64,000 nucleotides of DNA from Pedobacter nanyangensis (GTDB lineage: Bacteria > Bacteroidota > Bacteroidia > Sphingobacteriales > Sphingobacteriaceae), in the NCBI RefSeq assembly GCF_003313505.1, contig NZ_QMHO01000011.1, positions 1-64,000 of the forward strand. Reading direction: 5' to 3'. The notes beneath the pieces were generated by a model that made no database searches, had not been told where the DNA came from, and saw only the letters and a program-made list of their open reading frames with translations. The translations under genes were made by a program, and so were the position numbers. Numbering within the stretch: position 1 is the stretch's first letter; the number at the start of each line of letters is the position of its first letter. Below, piece after piece: positions 33,009 to 43,389 of the stretch.

Positions 33009-36000
33009 GTGAACGTTAGAGACTTAATTAATAGATTTAAAACCGACCAAAGAGTTCTTGCCATTGCAAAATCGCTGAACAACAGCAAGAGCAAAACTCA
33101 AATCAAGGGATTGGTGGGTTCTTCCGATGCCGTAATTGCGTTAACCACCTATTTTTTACAGCACAAACCACAACTTTTTATACTACCCAACAGGGAAGAG
33201 GCTGCTTATTTTTCTTCTGACCTTGAAAGTATTTTGGGAAAGGAAATTTTACTGTTCCCTTCTTCGTTCCGCAAGCCCTTTGAATTTACACAGGTGGATA
33301 CCGCTAATGTACTGGCCCGTGCCGAAGTGCTCAATGAGCTGAACCACCAGTCTGAATACGGGCAAATTGTGGTAACCTACCCCGAAGCCTTGGCCGAAAA
33401 AGTGATTGACCGTACTGTATTAGAAAAAAACACCTTGGAAATTACCGTAGGTGCAACACTTGGCATAGATTTCATCAACGAATTTTTGTTTGAGTATGAT
33501 TTTGAGCGTGCAGAATTTGTTTATGAACCCGGTCAATTTTCGATCCGTGGTGGTATTGTCGATATTTTTTCTTTTTCTCACGACCTTCCCTACCGCATCG
33601 AGTTTTTTGGTGATACCGTAGAAAGTATCAGAACTTTCGAGATCGAAAGCCAGTTATCAGTAGACGAGGTAAAAACCTTGACCATTGTGCCCAACGTGCA
33701 GGCTAAGTTCCTTACCGAAAACAACATCAGCCTGCTAGATTATATTGAAAAAGACACGCAACTTTGGTTCAAGGATGTCGCTTTTGCGTTGGACGTTATA
33801 AAAACTGGCTACAAAAAAGCCAATGAGCTCTGGAAAGCATTGCCCGCAACAGAGAAACAGCAAAATCCAAATTGGCTAGATCCTAAATTCGCTTTCTCTG
33901 ATGAAAAAATGATTGCTGATTTACTGCATGATTTTACGCTTGTGGAGTTTGGGAAGCAGTTTTTCTACCAAACGGACCATGTTTTTAATTTCGACACTAA
34001 ACCGCAGCCTTCTTTCAACAAAGATTTCAACTTGCTGATCCACAACTTTAAGGAAAACGAAAAGCAAGGCGTTAATAATTTTATTTTTACCAACTCGGCC
34101 AAACAGGTGGAGCGTTTGTACGCCATTTTAGACGACATTGATAAAAGCGTAAAATTTATTCCAATCCATATTCCACTGCGTGAGGGCTTTGTTGATTTTA
34201 CGCAAAAGGTAGCTTTTTATACCGACCATCAAATTTTCGACCGTTTCTATAAATACCAACTTAAAAAAGGTTATCAGCGCAGCCAGGCCATTACCTTAAA
34301 AGAGCTAAGAGATTTAAAGCCAGGCGATTTTGTAACGCACATAGACCACGGTATTGGGAAATATGCGGGCTTAGAAAAAGTAGAAACCAATGGCAAAATG
34401 CAGGAGATGATTCGTTTGGTGTATGCAGACAATGATCTATTGTATGTAAACATCAACTCCCTAAACCGCATTGCGAAATACAGCGGCAAAGATGGCACGC
34501 CGCCGAAAATGAACAAACTGGGCACCGAAGCCTGGGACAAGCTAAAAAAAAGCACTAAAAAAAAAGTTAAGGACATAGCTCGCGACCTGATTAAGCTTTA
34601 TGCCTTACGTAAAGCACAAGTAGGTACTGCTTTTGCTCCTGACAGTTATTTGGATACTGAGCTGGAGGCTTCTTTCATTTATGAAGATACCCCAGACCAA
34701 ATGAAGGCCACCACCGATGTGAAAAAGGACATGGAAGCTCCACATCCGATGGATCGGCTGGTTTGTGGCGACGTAGGTTTTGGCAAAACTGAAGTAGCGC
34801 TTCGTGCAGCTTTCAAAGCCGTTGCAAACGGTAAACAAGTGGCCGTTTTAGTGCCCACCACCATTTTAGCCCTACAGCATTTCAAAACATTTTCTTCGAG
34901 GTTGAGAGATTTTCCATGTACGGTAGATTACATCAACCGCTTTAAAACGAGCAAACAAATCAAAGAAAGCCTGGAAAAATTAGCTCAAGGCAAAATAGAC
35001 ATCATTATTGGAACTCATCGCCTGTTAAGCAAAGACGTAAAGTTTAAGGACTTGGGCTTAATGGTTATTGATGAGGAACAAAAGTTTGGGGTAGCTGCCA
35101 AGGAAAAACTACGTGCCCTACGGGTAAGCGTAGATACTTTAACCCTAACGGCAACTCCTATTCCGCGTACGCTCCACTTTTCGTTGATGGGCGCCAGAGA
35201 TTTATCCATCATTAATACACCACCGCCAAATAGACAGCCTGTAACTACAGAGCTACACGTTTTTAACGATAAACTACTGCAAGAGGCCATACAATTTGAG
35301 CTTGATAGAGGTGGGCAGGTTTTCTTTGTCCATAACCGTGTGCAGGATTTACAACAACTGGCCGGCCTGATCCAAACCTTGGTACCAACGGCACGTATTG
35401 GCATTGCCCATGGTCAGTTGGATGGCGATGCATTGGAAGATGTGATGCTCGATTTTATTAACGGTGAAAAGGATGTTTTGGTAGCTACCACCATTATTGA
35501 AACCGGCTTGGACGTACCTAACGCCAATACCATCATCATTAACCATGCGCACATGTTTGGTTTAAGCGATTTGCACCAAATGCGGGGCCGTGTAGGCCGT
35601 TCCAACAAAAAGGCGTTCTGTTATTTGCTTTCTTTACCATTATCTACCCTAACTGATGAAGCCCGCAAACGCCTAAGTGCCATTGAGGAATTTTCAGATC
35701 TGGGCAGCGGTTTCAACATCGCAATGCGTGATCTGGATATCCGTGGCAGCGGCAACCTGCTGGGAGGCGAGCAAAGTGGCTTTATTGCCGAAATTGGGTT
35801 TGAGATGTACAACAAAATTTTGGACGAGGCCATTCAGGAACTGAAAGATGATGAATTCAAGGATCTGTTCAAAGACCAGCCGGAGCGCCCTTTTGTGAGC
35901 TTCACCCAAGTAGATACTGATTTGGAAATGCACATTCCTGACAGTTACGTAACCAACATTACCGAGCGTTATAACCTCTATACCGAAATATCCAAGCTGG

Positions 36001-36341
36001 AAACCGAGCAGCAGATCAGCAGTTTTGAGAAACGTTTGCGGGACAGATTTGGCCCCGTACCGGCACAGGTTTTGGCGATGTTAAAGGTGGTACGCCTTCA
36101 ATGGATTGCCAAAACACTTGGGTTTGAAAAGGTGAGCTATAAGAAAAATATCCTGCGTGGCTATTTCCTGAGCGACAAACAATCGAAGTTTTTCGACTCG
36201 GAAACTTTTAACCGCATATTGGCCTTTGCGCAGCTACATCCCCGCCTATGTAATTTAAAGGAAGTAAAAGATAGCTTACGGATTTCCTTCGATAATATCA
36301 ACAACATTGATGAAGCGGTAGAAATGCTGGAGCTCATTTAA
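33009..36341 (+). CDS. mfd: Transcription-repair coupling factor Mfd
   Basis: Removes RNA polymerase stalled at DNA lesions and recruits UvrA. The 1110-aa protein has the UvrB-homology N-terminus, an RNA-polymerase-interaction (CarD-like) domain near 430-500 (LKPGDFVTHIDHGIGKYAGL), and the RecG-like translocase with Walker A GDVGFGKTE, DEEQ box, TATPIPRT and QMRGRVGRS. A TRCF C-terminal domain follows. Size and order are those of complete Mfd. The start is GTG at 33009, since the N-terminus MNVRDLINRFK agrees with other Bacteroidota Mfd proteins as I recall them. Confidence 0.96.
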   Translation: MNVRDLINRFKTDQRVLAIAKSLNNSKSKTQIKGLVGSSDAVIALTTYFLQHKPQLFILPNREEAAYFSSDLESILGKEILLFPSSFRKPFEFTQVDTANVLARAEVLNELNHQSEYGQIVVTYPEALAEKVIDRTVLEKNTLEITVGATLGIDFINEFLFEYDFERAEFVYEPGQFSIRGGIVDIFSFSHDLPYRIEFFGDTVESIRTFEIESQLSVDEVKTLTIVPNVQAKFLTENNISLLDYIEKDTQLWFKDVAFALDVIKTGYKKANELWKALPATEKQQNPNWLDPKFAFSDEKMIADLLHDFTLVEFGKQFFYQTDHVFNFDTKPQPSFNKDFNLLIHNFKENEKQGVNNFIFTNSAKQVERLYAILDDIDKSVKFIPIHIPLREGFVDFTQKVAFYTDHQIFDRFYKYQLKKGYQRSQAITLKELRDLKPGDFVTHIDHGIGKYAGLEKVETNGKMQEMIRLVYADNDLLYVNINSLNRIAKYSGKDGTPPKMNKLGTEAWDKLKKSTKKKVKDIARDLIKLYALRKAQVGTAFAPDSYLDTELEASFIYEDTPDQMKATTDVKKDMEAPHPMDRLVCGDVGFGKTEVALRAAFKAVANGKQVAVLVPTTILALQHFKTFSSRLRDFPCTVDYINRFKTSKQIKESLEKLAQGKIDIIIGTHRLLSKDVKFKDLGLMVIDEEQKFGVAAKEKLRALRVSVDTLTLTATPIPRTLHFSLMGARDLSIINTPPPNRQPVTTELHVFNDKLLQEAIQFELDRGGQVFFVHNRVQDLQQLAGLIQTLVPTARIGIAHGQLDGDALEDVMLDFINGEKDVLVATTIIETGLDVPNANTIIINHAHMFGLSDLHQMRGRVGRSNKKAFCYLLSLPLSTLTDEARKRLSAIEEFSDLGSGFNIAMRDLDIRGSGNLLGGEQSGFIAEIGFEMYNKILDEAIQELKDDEFKDLFKDQPERPFVSFTQVDTDLEMHIPDSYVTNITERYNLYTEISKLETEQQISSFEKRLRDRFGPVPAQVLAMLKVVRLQWIAKTLGFEKVSYKKNILRGYFLSDKQSKFFDSETFNRILAFAQLHPRLCNLKEVKDSLRISFDNINNIDEAVEMLELI

Positions 36342-36344
36342 AAA

Positions 36345-36375
36345 ATGAGGATGTACGAAATATCGACATCCTCAT
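36345..36375 (-). terminator. Terminator of the kelch gene
   Basis: ATGAGGATGT (36345-36354) and ACATCCTCAT (36366-36375) form a perfect 10-bp stem; on the minus strand it is followed by TTTTTT. It may also help end mfd transcription on the other strand. Confidence 0.7.
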
Positions 36376-36412
36376 CCAAATCAAATGAATTTAAAACTTC
36401 ATTTGGAGCACA

Positions 36413-39400
36413 TTAATTGACTAAAACCTTAAAGCTTTCCCTAATTTCAGCGTTACTTAACTGAAGTACATACTGACCCGCCGGAAGCTCTTTATTGTTT
36501 AATTTGTATTGTGTTTGTCCGGGCACTACCGGCAATCTTTCTGTGTGTACCACGTTTCCCAACATAGTTACTATGGTTACCGCAAGCGTTGTATTGAGTT
36601 GATTTGGCAACATTAAGTTGATTTCCTTGCCAGTTGGGTTAGGATATACCGAAATAGTGGTGACAGCAAATTTAAAATTAACCACCGCTGTGCCTACCAA
36701 ATTAATTTTACCATCAGCATCCATTTGCTCCAATTGGTAATAATTGGCACCATTTAATGGCTTGCGGTCATAATAAAAATAGCTTTTAGGGGTAGATGAA
36801 TTTCCCGCTCCCTTTACCTTGCCCAATTCCGAAAAAGTTTTCCCATCTACCGATCGGCTAAGGATAAATTCTTGGTTGTTTTGCTCGGAAATAGTAGTCC
36901 ATTTTATCTCAGCCAGGTGATGTGCCGCTTTAGCAGTAAACGAAGATACCTTAACTGGCAGCACCTCCTCCCTATTCACATTTAAGGTATAACTGTCGGT
37001 ACTTTGTCCATCTTCTGCAACCACTTCGATCGTGATGATGTTTTCACCAACGTTCAGCGCAATTTCACCTGATTCGCTCCCATCGGCAACGTCGACATGG
37101 TTAACCTTTATTTGCGCCGTTCCGCTTGCTGAAGTAGGTTTAACTTTAATATTACCAACCGAGTTGCCAACTACTGCGGCGTATACTTTCAGGTCCTGAT
37201 CAAAGTTGGGCGATATCTGACCATTATTTAGCTCAATATTTGCAAGCTTCGCATTACTTGACGGTAACGAGAACCGCCATAAATCAGCCCTCATTTCATC
37301 CGCTCTATCCACGCCCATTCCTCTCCCCCCAAACACATACAAATGGTCATTTTGCACCCAAGTGGCAGCATTAATTCTACCGCTGATGGCGTTGTTTACC
37401 GCAGCCACACCTATGGCTTCGTAAGTACTTGTTTTGCCAGACTCGCCTTTAATGAAAACCCATTCATTGGTGTTTGGCTGATATACCCAAAGTTCGCTGA
37501 GGTAGGCATTAGTATTAGCGTTTTGGCCACCAAAGAGATAAAATTTCCCCTTTACTGTGATGCCCGAGGCACCATAAACGGAACCCGGCACGGCATTGGG
37601 CCCACTGTAAACACCTCCCGCATTAGCAGTATTGCTACCGTTCAGCCAGGTCCAATTTCGGGTATTAACATCAAATGCCCACAAGTCGTTATAGCTTGCA
37701 ATGCTAGATCCCGAAGTAATACTCATTCCGCCAAAAATGTACAATTTATCTTGGTCAATCCAGCTTGTTCCGTAAACCCTGCCGCCCGGGGTATTTGCTG
37801 AATTTTCAACCTGCTTTGTACCGTGTACGTTGACCGGATTGACCACATTGGAGCCTTTTATCCAAGTCCAGTTACCTGTAGCGGGGTCAAAGCACCAAAG
37901 ATCGTTTAATCGGCCAAAAGTTGAATTAGCGGCAAGCCCCTCTCCACCAAAAAGATATAGTTTTCCACCATGCACCCAACCAACGCCATCATTTCGAGGG
38001 CCAGGTAAATTATTGGCATGCGCCACATTAATAGTTCCATAAGTACCTACTTGGTTAACTGTATTTGGTCCTTTTATCCAAGTCCATCTGTTGGTAGCCA
38101 AATCATAGCTCCATAAGTCGTTTAATCGGCCCACGGATGACGTGGCACCATAACCAGAGCCACCGAACAGATAGTACTTTCCATTTAACAGCCAACCTAC
38201 AGCACCCAATCTTGCTCCCGGAGTATTAGCATCTGCCGGAATATTTATCGTGCCATAGGTCCCAGCCTGATGTGTATCATTACTTCCCTTTAGCCAAACC
38301 CATTCATTCGTATCAGAGTCATAACGCCAAAGATCATTCAGTGCCCCTGCATTGTTGTTGCTCTTAACAACACCATAACCTTGGCCGCCAAACAGGTAAA
38401 GCTTACCATTGTTTTCCCAACTAAGCGGCTTTATTCTACCCCCGGGATTGTTAGAGGCCGCAGGTATTTCACTGGTGCCGTAGTTACCTACAGGCTCGAA
38501 ATAATCAAAGCCATCTTCCCATGTCCATTGTGTAGTGGCTGGGCTAAAACTCCAAATATCATTCAAAAAGCCGATCCTAATTTTTCCATACCCCTGCCCA
38601 TGTAACAGGTAAAGTTTATTGTTATAGACCAGAGATGAAGCTACATTTCTGGCACCTGGCACCGCTTCCGGGTGAGCCTGTCCCTTAACCCCGTAGTTTC
38701 CTTTGCCGTCTGGGGTATCGGGCCCGCCAAGCCATGTCCATAACCCCGTGCCAATATCAAAAGACCATATATCATTTACAGCACCCCCTGTTGCGCTTCC
38801 GCCAAACAAATATAATTTATGATCAAGCGCCCAACCCACGGCGCCGACTCTTGCCCCTGGCACGTTATTGTTTGCAGCAACTTGTTTAACGCCATAAACG
38901 CCAGCTTGATTTATGCCTGAGGGGCCTTTTACCCATGTCCAAAATCCAGTGGAAGGATCATAACTCCACAAATCATTCAGTTTGCCGGCTGCGCTGGCGT
39001 TATAGCCATTTCCACCAAAAAGATAAAACTTTCCGTTGTCTATCCAAGCAACGGACTGTTTCCTTGCACCAGGTGTATTGGCGTTGGCTCCTTGTCCAAT
39101 TGAGCCATAAGTGGCGGTTTGATTAATGGCATTTGCTCCCTTTAGCCAAGTCCAATTGCCCGTAACCGGATCATAGCTCCAAAGATCATTCAAACTTCCT
39201 GATGATGAGCCTGAAGCCCCGTATCCTTCTCCACCAAAAAGATAAAGTTTCCCGTCAATTACACCTCCCAAAGCGTATTGCCTTGCACCAGGTGTATTTG
39301 CAGCAGCCGCATTTCCTCTGGTTCCATAAGTACCCAATTGATTAACGGTATTTGCCCCTTTTATCCAAGTCCATTTATTAGTAGCAGGATCATAGCTCCA

Positions 39401-39922
39401 TAGGTCGTTTAAACTTCCGGAGGAACTAGATGCCCCTAAGCCGGTTCCTCCAAAAAGATATAGCTTACCGTTTAGGGTCCACGTTACCGCACCCGATCTC
39501 GATCCTGGCATATTGTTCTCATTTTCAACACGGATAGTACCATAAATTCCCTGTGCTGTATAGGTATTGTCTAAGCCACTAAGCCAAGTCCACTGCTTAG
39601 TGGCAGGATCGTAGCACCATAAGTCATTTGTACTGACAGGAAAACCCGAAAAGCCTATAATTAACGGCACAGGATACCCTTCGCCACCAAAAAAATAAAA
39701 CTTGCCATTAAGCTCCCAAGTAGCTACCCCGTATCTTCCGTTAGGAGTGGCAAAATTATTTGCTACGCCTTTTGTTCCAAAAGCGCTATAAATGGGTGCG
39801 CCAGCATAGCCTTTTAAAAACGTCCAATTATATTTTTGTGCATTAACACTTGTAAAAAAGAACAGCAACAGCGTAAGTACGATAGTTGATTTACCATTTG
39901 ATTTAAGTAAAGATTTCACCAT
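36413..39922 (-). CDS. Twelve-unit kelch-repeat protein with cadherin-like domain and T9SS sorting signal
   Basis: 1169 aa with a signal peptide ending SVNAQ. From about residue 30 to 900, twelve kelch-like units repeat every 65-75 residues; each contains a GK(F/L)Y(L/F)FGG strand, an NDLW(S/C)YDP turn and a TWxKG strand. A cadherin-like beta-sandwich domain (LANIELNNGQISPNFD and following) comes next, then a linker with a KWTTISEQNNQEFILSRS fibronectin-like piece. The last 80 residues form a type A T9SS sorting domain (VYPNPTG to FKVLVN). The protein is therefore expected outside the cell, either surface-bound or released. The repeats probably make two beta-propellers. It is divergent from the sensor kinase gene. 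Confidence 0.9.
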   Translation of the reverse strand: MVKSLLKSNGKSTIVLTLLLFFFTSVNAQKYNWTFLKGYAGAPIYSAFGTKGVANNFATPNGRYGVATWELNGKFYFFGGEGYPVPLIIGFSGFPVSTNDLWCYDPATKQWTWLSGLDNTYTAQGIYGTIRVENENNMPGSRSGAVTWTLNGKLYLFGGTGLGASSSSGSLNDLWSYDPATNKWTWIKGANTVNQLGTYGTRGNAAAANTPGARQYALGGVIDGKLYLFGGEGYGASGSSSGSLNDLWSYDPVTGNWTWLKGANAINQTATYGSIGQGANANTPGARKQSVAWIDNGKFYLFGGNGYNASAAGKLNDLWSYDPSTGFWTWVKGPSGINQAGVYGVKQVAANNNVPGARVGAVGWALDHKLYLFGGSATGGAVNDIWSFDIGTGLWTWLGGPDTPDGKGNYGVKGQAHPEAVPGARNVASSLVYNNKLYLLHGQGYGKIRIGFLNDIWSFSPATTQWTWEDGFDYFEPVGNYGTSEIPAASNNPGGRIKPLSWENNGKLYLFGGQGYGVVKSNNNAGALNDLWRYDSDTNEWVWLKGSNDTHQAGTYGTINIPADANTPGARLGAVGWLLNGKYYLFGGSGYGATSSVGRLNDLWSYDLATNRWTWIKGPNTVNQVGTYGTINVAHANNLPGPRNDGVGWVHGGKLYLFGGEGLAANSTFGRLNDLWCFDPATGNWTWIKGSNVVNPVNVHGTKQVENSANTPGGRVYGTSWIDQDKLYIFGGMSITSGSSIASYNDLWAFDVNTRNWTWLNGSNTANAGGVYSGPNAVPGSVYGASGITVKGKFYLFGGQNANTNAYLSELWVYQPNTNEWVFIKGESGKTSTYEAIGVAAVNNAISGRINAATWVQNDHLYVFGGRGMGVDRADEMRADLWRFSLPSSNAKLANIELNNGQISPNFDQDLKVYAAVVGNSVGNIKVKPTSASGTAQIKVNHVDVADGSESGEIALNVGENIITIEVVAEDGQSTDSYTLNVNREEVLPVKVSSFTAKAAHHLAEIKWTTISEQNNQEFILSRSVDGKTFSELGKVKGAGNSSTPKSYFYYDRKPLNGANYYQLEQMDADGKINLVGTAVVNFKFAVTTISVYPNPTGKEINLMLPNQLNTTLAVTIVTMLGNVVHTERLPVVPGQTQYKLNNKELPAGQYVLQLSNAEIRESFKVLVN

Positions 39923-40138
39923 GATTTATAGTTTTTGATTAAGCGTTGAAGAGCTCTTGAGGAATATGCGCCTCATAGCTTGCCAAAATTACCCCATAGG
40001 TTAACGCCAGTAAATAGACCCCAGGGTTCTATTTTCAGGTCCTATTAAGAGTTTTTTTAGGAGTTTTCTCCATAAATACCGACCTTTACCATGCTACCTT
40101 AGGAAAACGGGAACTTATTTTGATGAACACTCTCGTTA

Positions 40139-42034
40139 ATGCGCCACAACCAATGTACTTTCCTGATAACCGCTTTGCTACTATGTTTATGGTGTACTAT
40201 GGCTCGTTCGCAGCACAGCTTCCGGTTAAGCGGCCCAAATCAGATCCCACTAAAACCTCATTTTAGCATTTTAGAGGACCGTAGCAATCAATACCAGGCT
40301 GCTGACTTACTGAAAAACACTTCTGCTTTCCAAGCGATTAAAAATTTCAAGGTTCAACGAATGGACGATGTTTTTTGGCTGTTTGTTCCCTTTAAAGTTG
40401 ATACAAGTACTGCGGCGGTGGTTACCTTCCGGCATTTAACCCATGCAGAACTATATTTACAGGCCGATACCCCCAATGCCCCCATCTTATCACAAAAAGC
40501 TGGTGCGTTTAGGCCTTTAAATGAAATCAAAAACGGTGATAGCAGATTCCATTTCTCTATTGATTTGGAACAACATCTACCATATAAATTATTGCTTAAG
40601 AGCAAGCACACTAAAAAATACCAACCAGTTTTCGACTTTGAACTTAGCAATCAAGGCAATTTTATCGAAAAGAAGACCAACAGTGAATTATTGGACTTGT
40701 GGCTACAGGGAGCTTCAAGTTTATTGATTATCTACATCTTTTTCTCGTGGCTTACCACAAAATATCGGCCTTTTATTTTCCTGATGCTTTTTGCTCTAGG
40801 TTTTCATTTGTATGACATTTCACTAAATAGATACTTTATAGACTGGCTTTTGCCAAACGCGCCCCAATATGGCTGGCTATTTGTACAACATTTTCTGCAA
40901 TTGGGCTTAGTAGGGCTATTTCTGCTGCTGATTGATTCCTGGAAAATCAGAGATAAGAACATGAGGCTTTATCGCTACGGAAAAATGGTGATTGCCTGCA
41001 TCTTTGTCATTGCTGTAATTTCATTCCTAATTAACTTCACCAGTTCCAATTATAAACTTTCAACCCAAATTAACATCTGCTTTTCGCTGATATTTTTGGC
41101 CTATGCGATTTATACGCCTATAGTACTTTGGCACCAATTAGACAAGCAGGAGCGCTATCTGGTTTACGGGCTAGCCCTGTATGTTACGGCTACTATTTTC
41201 TTTAACATTACCATTACTTTGTGGGGCGAACAACTTTACCTAATTACCCCAATTGCAACTAAAATCATTTCCATTACAGTAGTGTTGTTGTTCTTTACTG
41301 GTTTAAATGCTAGGCTAAGGCAAAATGAGCTAGATAAATTACGCTATCTCGATGAACTGAACCAGCTCCAAAAGTATCAAAACGAGTTGTTGGAAGAAAG
41401 CGTAGCCTTAAGAACCTCTGAACTTAGCCAGCGCAACCAGCGGATCGAAACCTTAATGAACGAGCTTAATCATCGGGTAAAAAACAACCTCCAATTGCTT
41501 TACAGTTTGAACAGCCTCCAACTGCCCTCAGTGGCCGAAGCTTCAACTACACATCTACTTAAAGACAATATTGCTAGAATAAAGGCGATGATGCTGGTGA
41601 ATGACAGCTTAAATCCAAGCCATAACGCCAGTGAAAAAACGGCCTCGCTAAATGAATTTATAGCCGAAATTGCGGCACACTCCAAACGGATGTTTGTACC
41701 GGAAAGCCCTACAAAAATCACCTTAAATATTGACGAAAAACTGGTACTTGATTCAAAAGTAGGCTTATCACTGGGCCTCATCGTTTCGGAGCTGATCACC
41801 AATTCCTATAAACATGCCTTCGCAACCCAGCCCGAACCAGCCATTCATATCAGTATTTCATTAAAAAACAGACAGTGGGAAATGCAATATCGTGACAACG
41901 GCAGCGGAATACATCTGGCCAAAGAAAATTCCTTTGGACTAACGCTTATCAGGGATCTTACCCGCCAGTTAAAAGGCTCCGTGGAAACAGCGAACAACCA
42001 TGGACTAACCTATCTTTTTAATTTTCCAATTTGA
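40139..42034 (+). CDS. 7TMR-DISM-type sensor histidine kinase (HisKA_2 class)
   Basis: 631 aa with a signal peptide (1-24). A 7TMR-DISMED2-like extracellular domain occupies about 30-175, membrane spans about 185-400, a short coiled coil about 400-440, and then the kinase. The phospho-acceptor His445 sits in LNHRVKNNLQ, the hallmark of HisKA_2 kinases. The ATPase domain has the N-box at Asn555 in ELITNSYKHAF, DNGSGIH, and FGLTLI. The response regulator gene starts 6 bases after its stop, so the two form a complete two-component system. It is divergent from the T9SS kelch gene, which could be a target. Confidence 0.9.
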   Translation: MRHNQCTFLITALLLCLWCTMARSQHSFRLSGPNQIPLKPHFSILEDRSNQYQAADLLKNTSAFQAIKNFKVQRMDDVFWLFVPFKVDTSTAAVVTFRHLTHAELYLQADTPNAPILSQKAGAFRPLNEIKNGDSRFHFSIDLEQHLPYKLLLKSKHTKKYQPVFDFELSNQGNFIEKKTNSELLDLWLQGASSLLIIYIFFSWLTTKYRPFIFLMLFALGFHLYDISLNRYFIDWLLPNAPQYGWLFVQHFLQLGLVGLFLLLIDSWKIRDKNMRLYRYGKMVIACIFVIAVISFLINFTSSNYKLSTQINICFSLIFLAYAIYTPIVLWHQLDKQERYLVYGLALYVTATIFFNITITLWGEQLYLITPIATKIISITVVLLFFTGLNARLRQNELDKLRYLDELNQLQKYQNELLEESVALRTSELSQRNQRIETLMNELNHRVKNNLQLLYSLNSLQLPSVAEASTTHLLKDNIARIKAMMLVNDSLNPSHNASEKTASLNEFIAEIAAHSKRMFVPESPTKITLNIDEKLVLDSKVGLSLGLIVSELITNSYKHAFATQPEPAIHISISLKNRQWEMQYRDNGSGIHLAKENSFGLTLIRDLTRQLKGSVETANNHGLTYLFNFPI

Positions 42035-42039
42035 TATAG

Positions 42040-42639
42040 ATGCGGGTATTGATCATTGAGGACGAAATTATCATTGCCAGGTTTATTGAGCAACAGGTTA
42101 AAGCTAATTTTAACTGTACAACTGCCATTGCCCTCAACTTTGAAGAAGTAAGAATGCTTGTTCCAAAGTTGTTGCCTCATCTCATTTTATGCGATATTAA
42201 TTTAAACGAGGAACATGATGGTATCCACTTAATTGAACAGCTACAAAGCCAATATGCCTTTGGCATCATTTACATCACTTCCTATCAATCTAAAGCAATT
42301 ATAGAACGGGCCTTAAATACCAAACCGCTAAACTATATCATTAAACCAGTTGATGAAACCAAGGTTTATACCGCTATTAAACTTGTAGAGAATGCCGTTA
42401 TTTCGCATTTAAAATTTGGACAAGAATTAAGCAATACATTACCAATCAATGCCATAGAGCTACAGATTGTGCGCCTGATTTTAAAGCAGCAAACCACCAA
42501 ACAAATTGCCGAAACACTGTTTTTAAGCCCGTACACCATTAAAAACTATAGGCATCGCATTTGCACTAAATTGAATTTAAAGGACGAAAACAATGCTTTA
42601 TTAAAATGGGCCATGCAGAACGAAGACCTTATCAGCTAA
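42040..42639 (+). CDS. LuxR-type DNA-binding response regulator
   Basis: 199 aa. The receiver domain (1-120) has the acidic pocket Glu7-Asp8-Glu9, phospho-acceptor Asp52 in LCDINLN, a Ser/Thr at YITS, and Lys102 in IIKPVDE. The C-terminal domain (about 135-195) is a LuxR/GerE helix-turn-helix, with TTKQIAETLFLSPYTIKNY as its core. It is clearly the partner of the preceding kinase. Its end overlaps the convergent SGNH gene by four bases. Confidence 0.92.
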   Translation: MRVLIIEDEIIIARFIEQQVKANFNCTTAIALNFEEVRMLVPKLLPHLILCDINLNEEHDGIHLIEQLQSQYAFGIIYITSYQSKAIIERALNTKPLNYIIKPVDETKVYTAIKLVENAVISHLKFGQELSNTLPINAIELQIVRLILKQQTTKQIAETLFLSPYTIKNYRHRICTKLNLKDENNALLKWAMQNEDLIS

Positions 42640-43244
42640 GCTTTTTCCAAAAACTTTTCGGCTATTTGCCTGGCCCACTCTGCATACATTTTACCCGAGG
42701 GATGTAAACCATCCGGGGCTATCAGCGTTTGCTTTTTCAGTGCCTGCCTAGAGCCGGGGGTAATATCTACATAACTTATTTGCCTGGCCTCGGTTTCTTG
42801 CCTGTTGATTTGGTTAAAAGCATCTATTTCATTGCTGATGTTTTTTAAATCCCGGCCACTCTGCTTTGCAAATTGGGTCACTCCCCAATCAGGGATAGAC
42901 ACTACGTACACCATGGCTTTATTTCCTTTGGCAAAGCCGATGGCCATTTCCAACAGTTCTACAAACTCCTTCCGATAGGTTTCCTGCGAATAGCCCCTGT
43001 ATTGATTGTTTACCCCAATCAGGAGGGTTACCAGGTCAAAGGTTTCGGTAAGTTGTTCTTGCTGTATCGCCTGGCGCAGCTCATCGGTAGTCCAGCCTGT
43101 TTTTGCGATAATTTTAGGCACCGCAAAATCAAAATGCTCCGTGTTTAAAACCTTTATCAATTGATAAGGGAAAGATTCGTGTGTTTCCACGGCTTCACCT
43201 ATGGTATAAGAATCGCCAAGGGCCAAATAAGAAAGTGCTGTCAT
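42636..43244 (-). CDS. SGNH/GDSL-family hydrolase
   Basis: 202 aa, no signal peptide. Block I is LALGDSYTIGEA with the nucleophile Ser, block III is LIGVNNQYRG with the oxyanion Asn, and block V PDGLHPSG supplies Asp and His. The family removes acyl or acetyl groups from varied substrates. No neighbour suggests which. The stop overlaps the response regulator's stop by four bases on the opposite strand. An inverted ATGCTGG/CCAGCAT repeat lies just upstream at 43263-43278. Confidence 0.88.
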   Translation of the reverse strand: MTALSYLALGDSYTIGEAVETHESFPYQLIKVLNTEHFDFAVPKIIAKTGWTTDELRQAIQQEQLTETFDLVTLLIGVNNQYRGYSQETYRKEFVELLEMAIGFAKGNKAMVYVVSIPDWGVTQFAKQSGRDLKNISNEIDAFNQINRQETEARQISYVDITPGSRQALKKQTLIAPDGLHPSGKMYAEWARQIAEKFLEKA

Positions 43245-43389
43245 GCCAATTTTTTACTTTATATGCTGGAACCAGCATCCTGTAAAGATAATTGAAGGCC
43301 ATGAAAAACCGTAATAAAATAGCTCACTTTTAGTTCAAAGCATTTGGCCCATTAGGTTCGATGTTAAAAATCGGCCCTCCTGGCGAGTG

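Noticed and set aside
36413..39922. Periodic repeats that might suggest a CRISPR or satellite array
   Set aside because: The period of about 200 bp corresponds to the coding units of the kelch protein and shows codon-level divergence.
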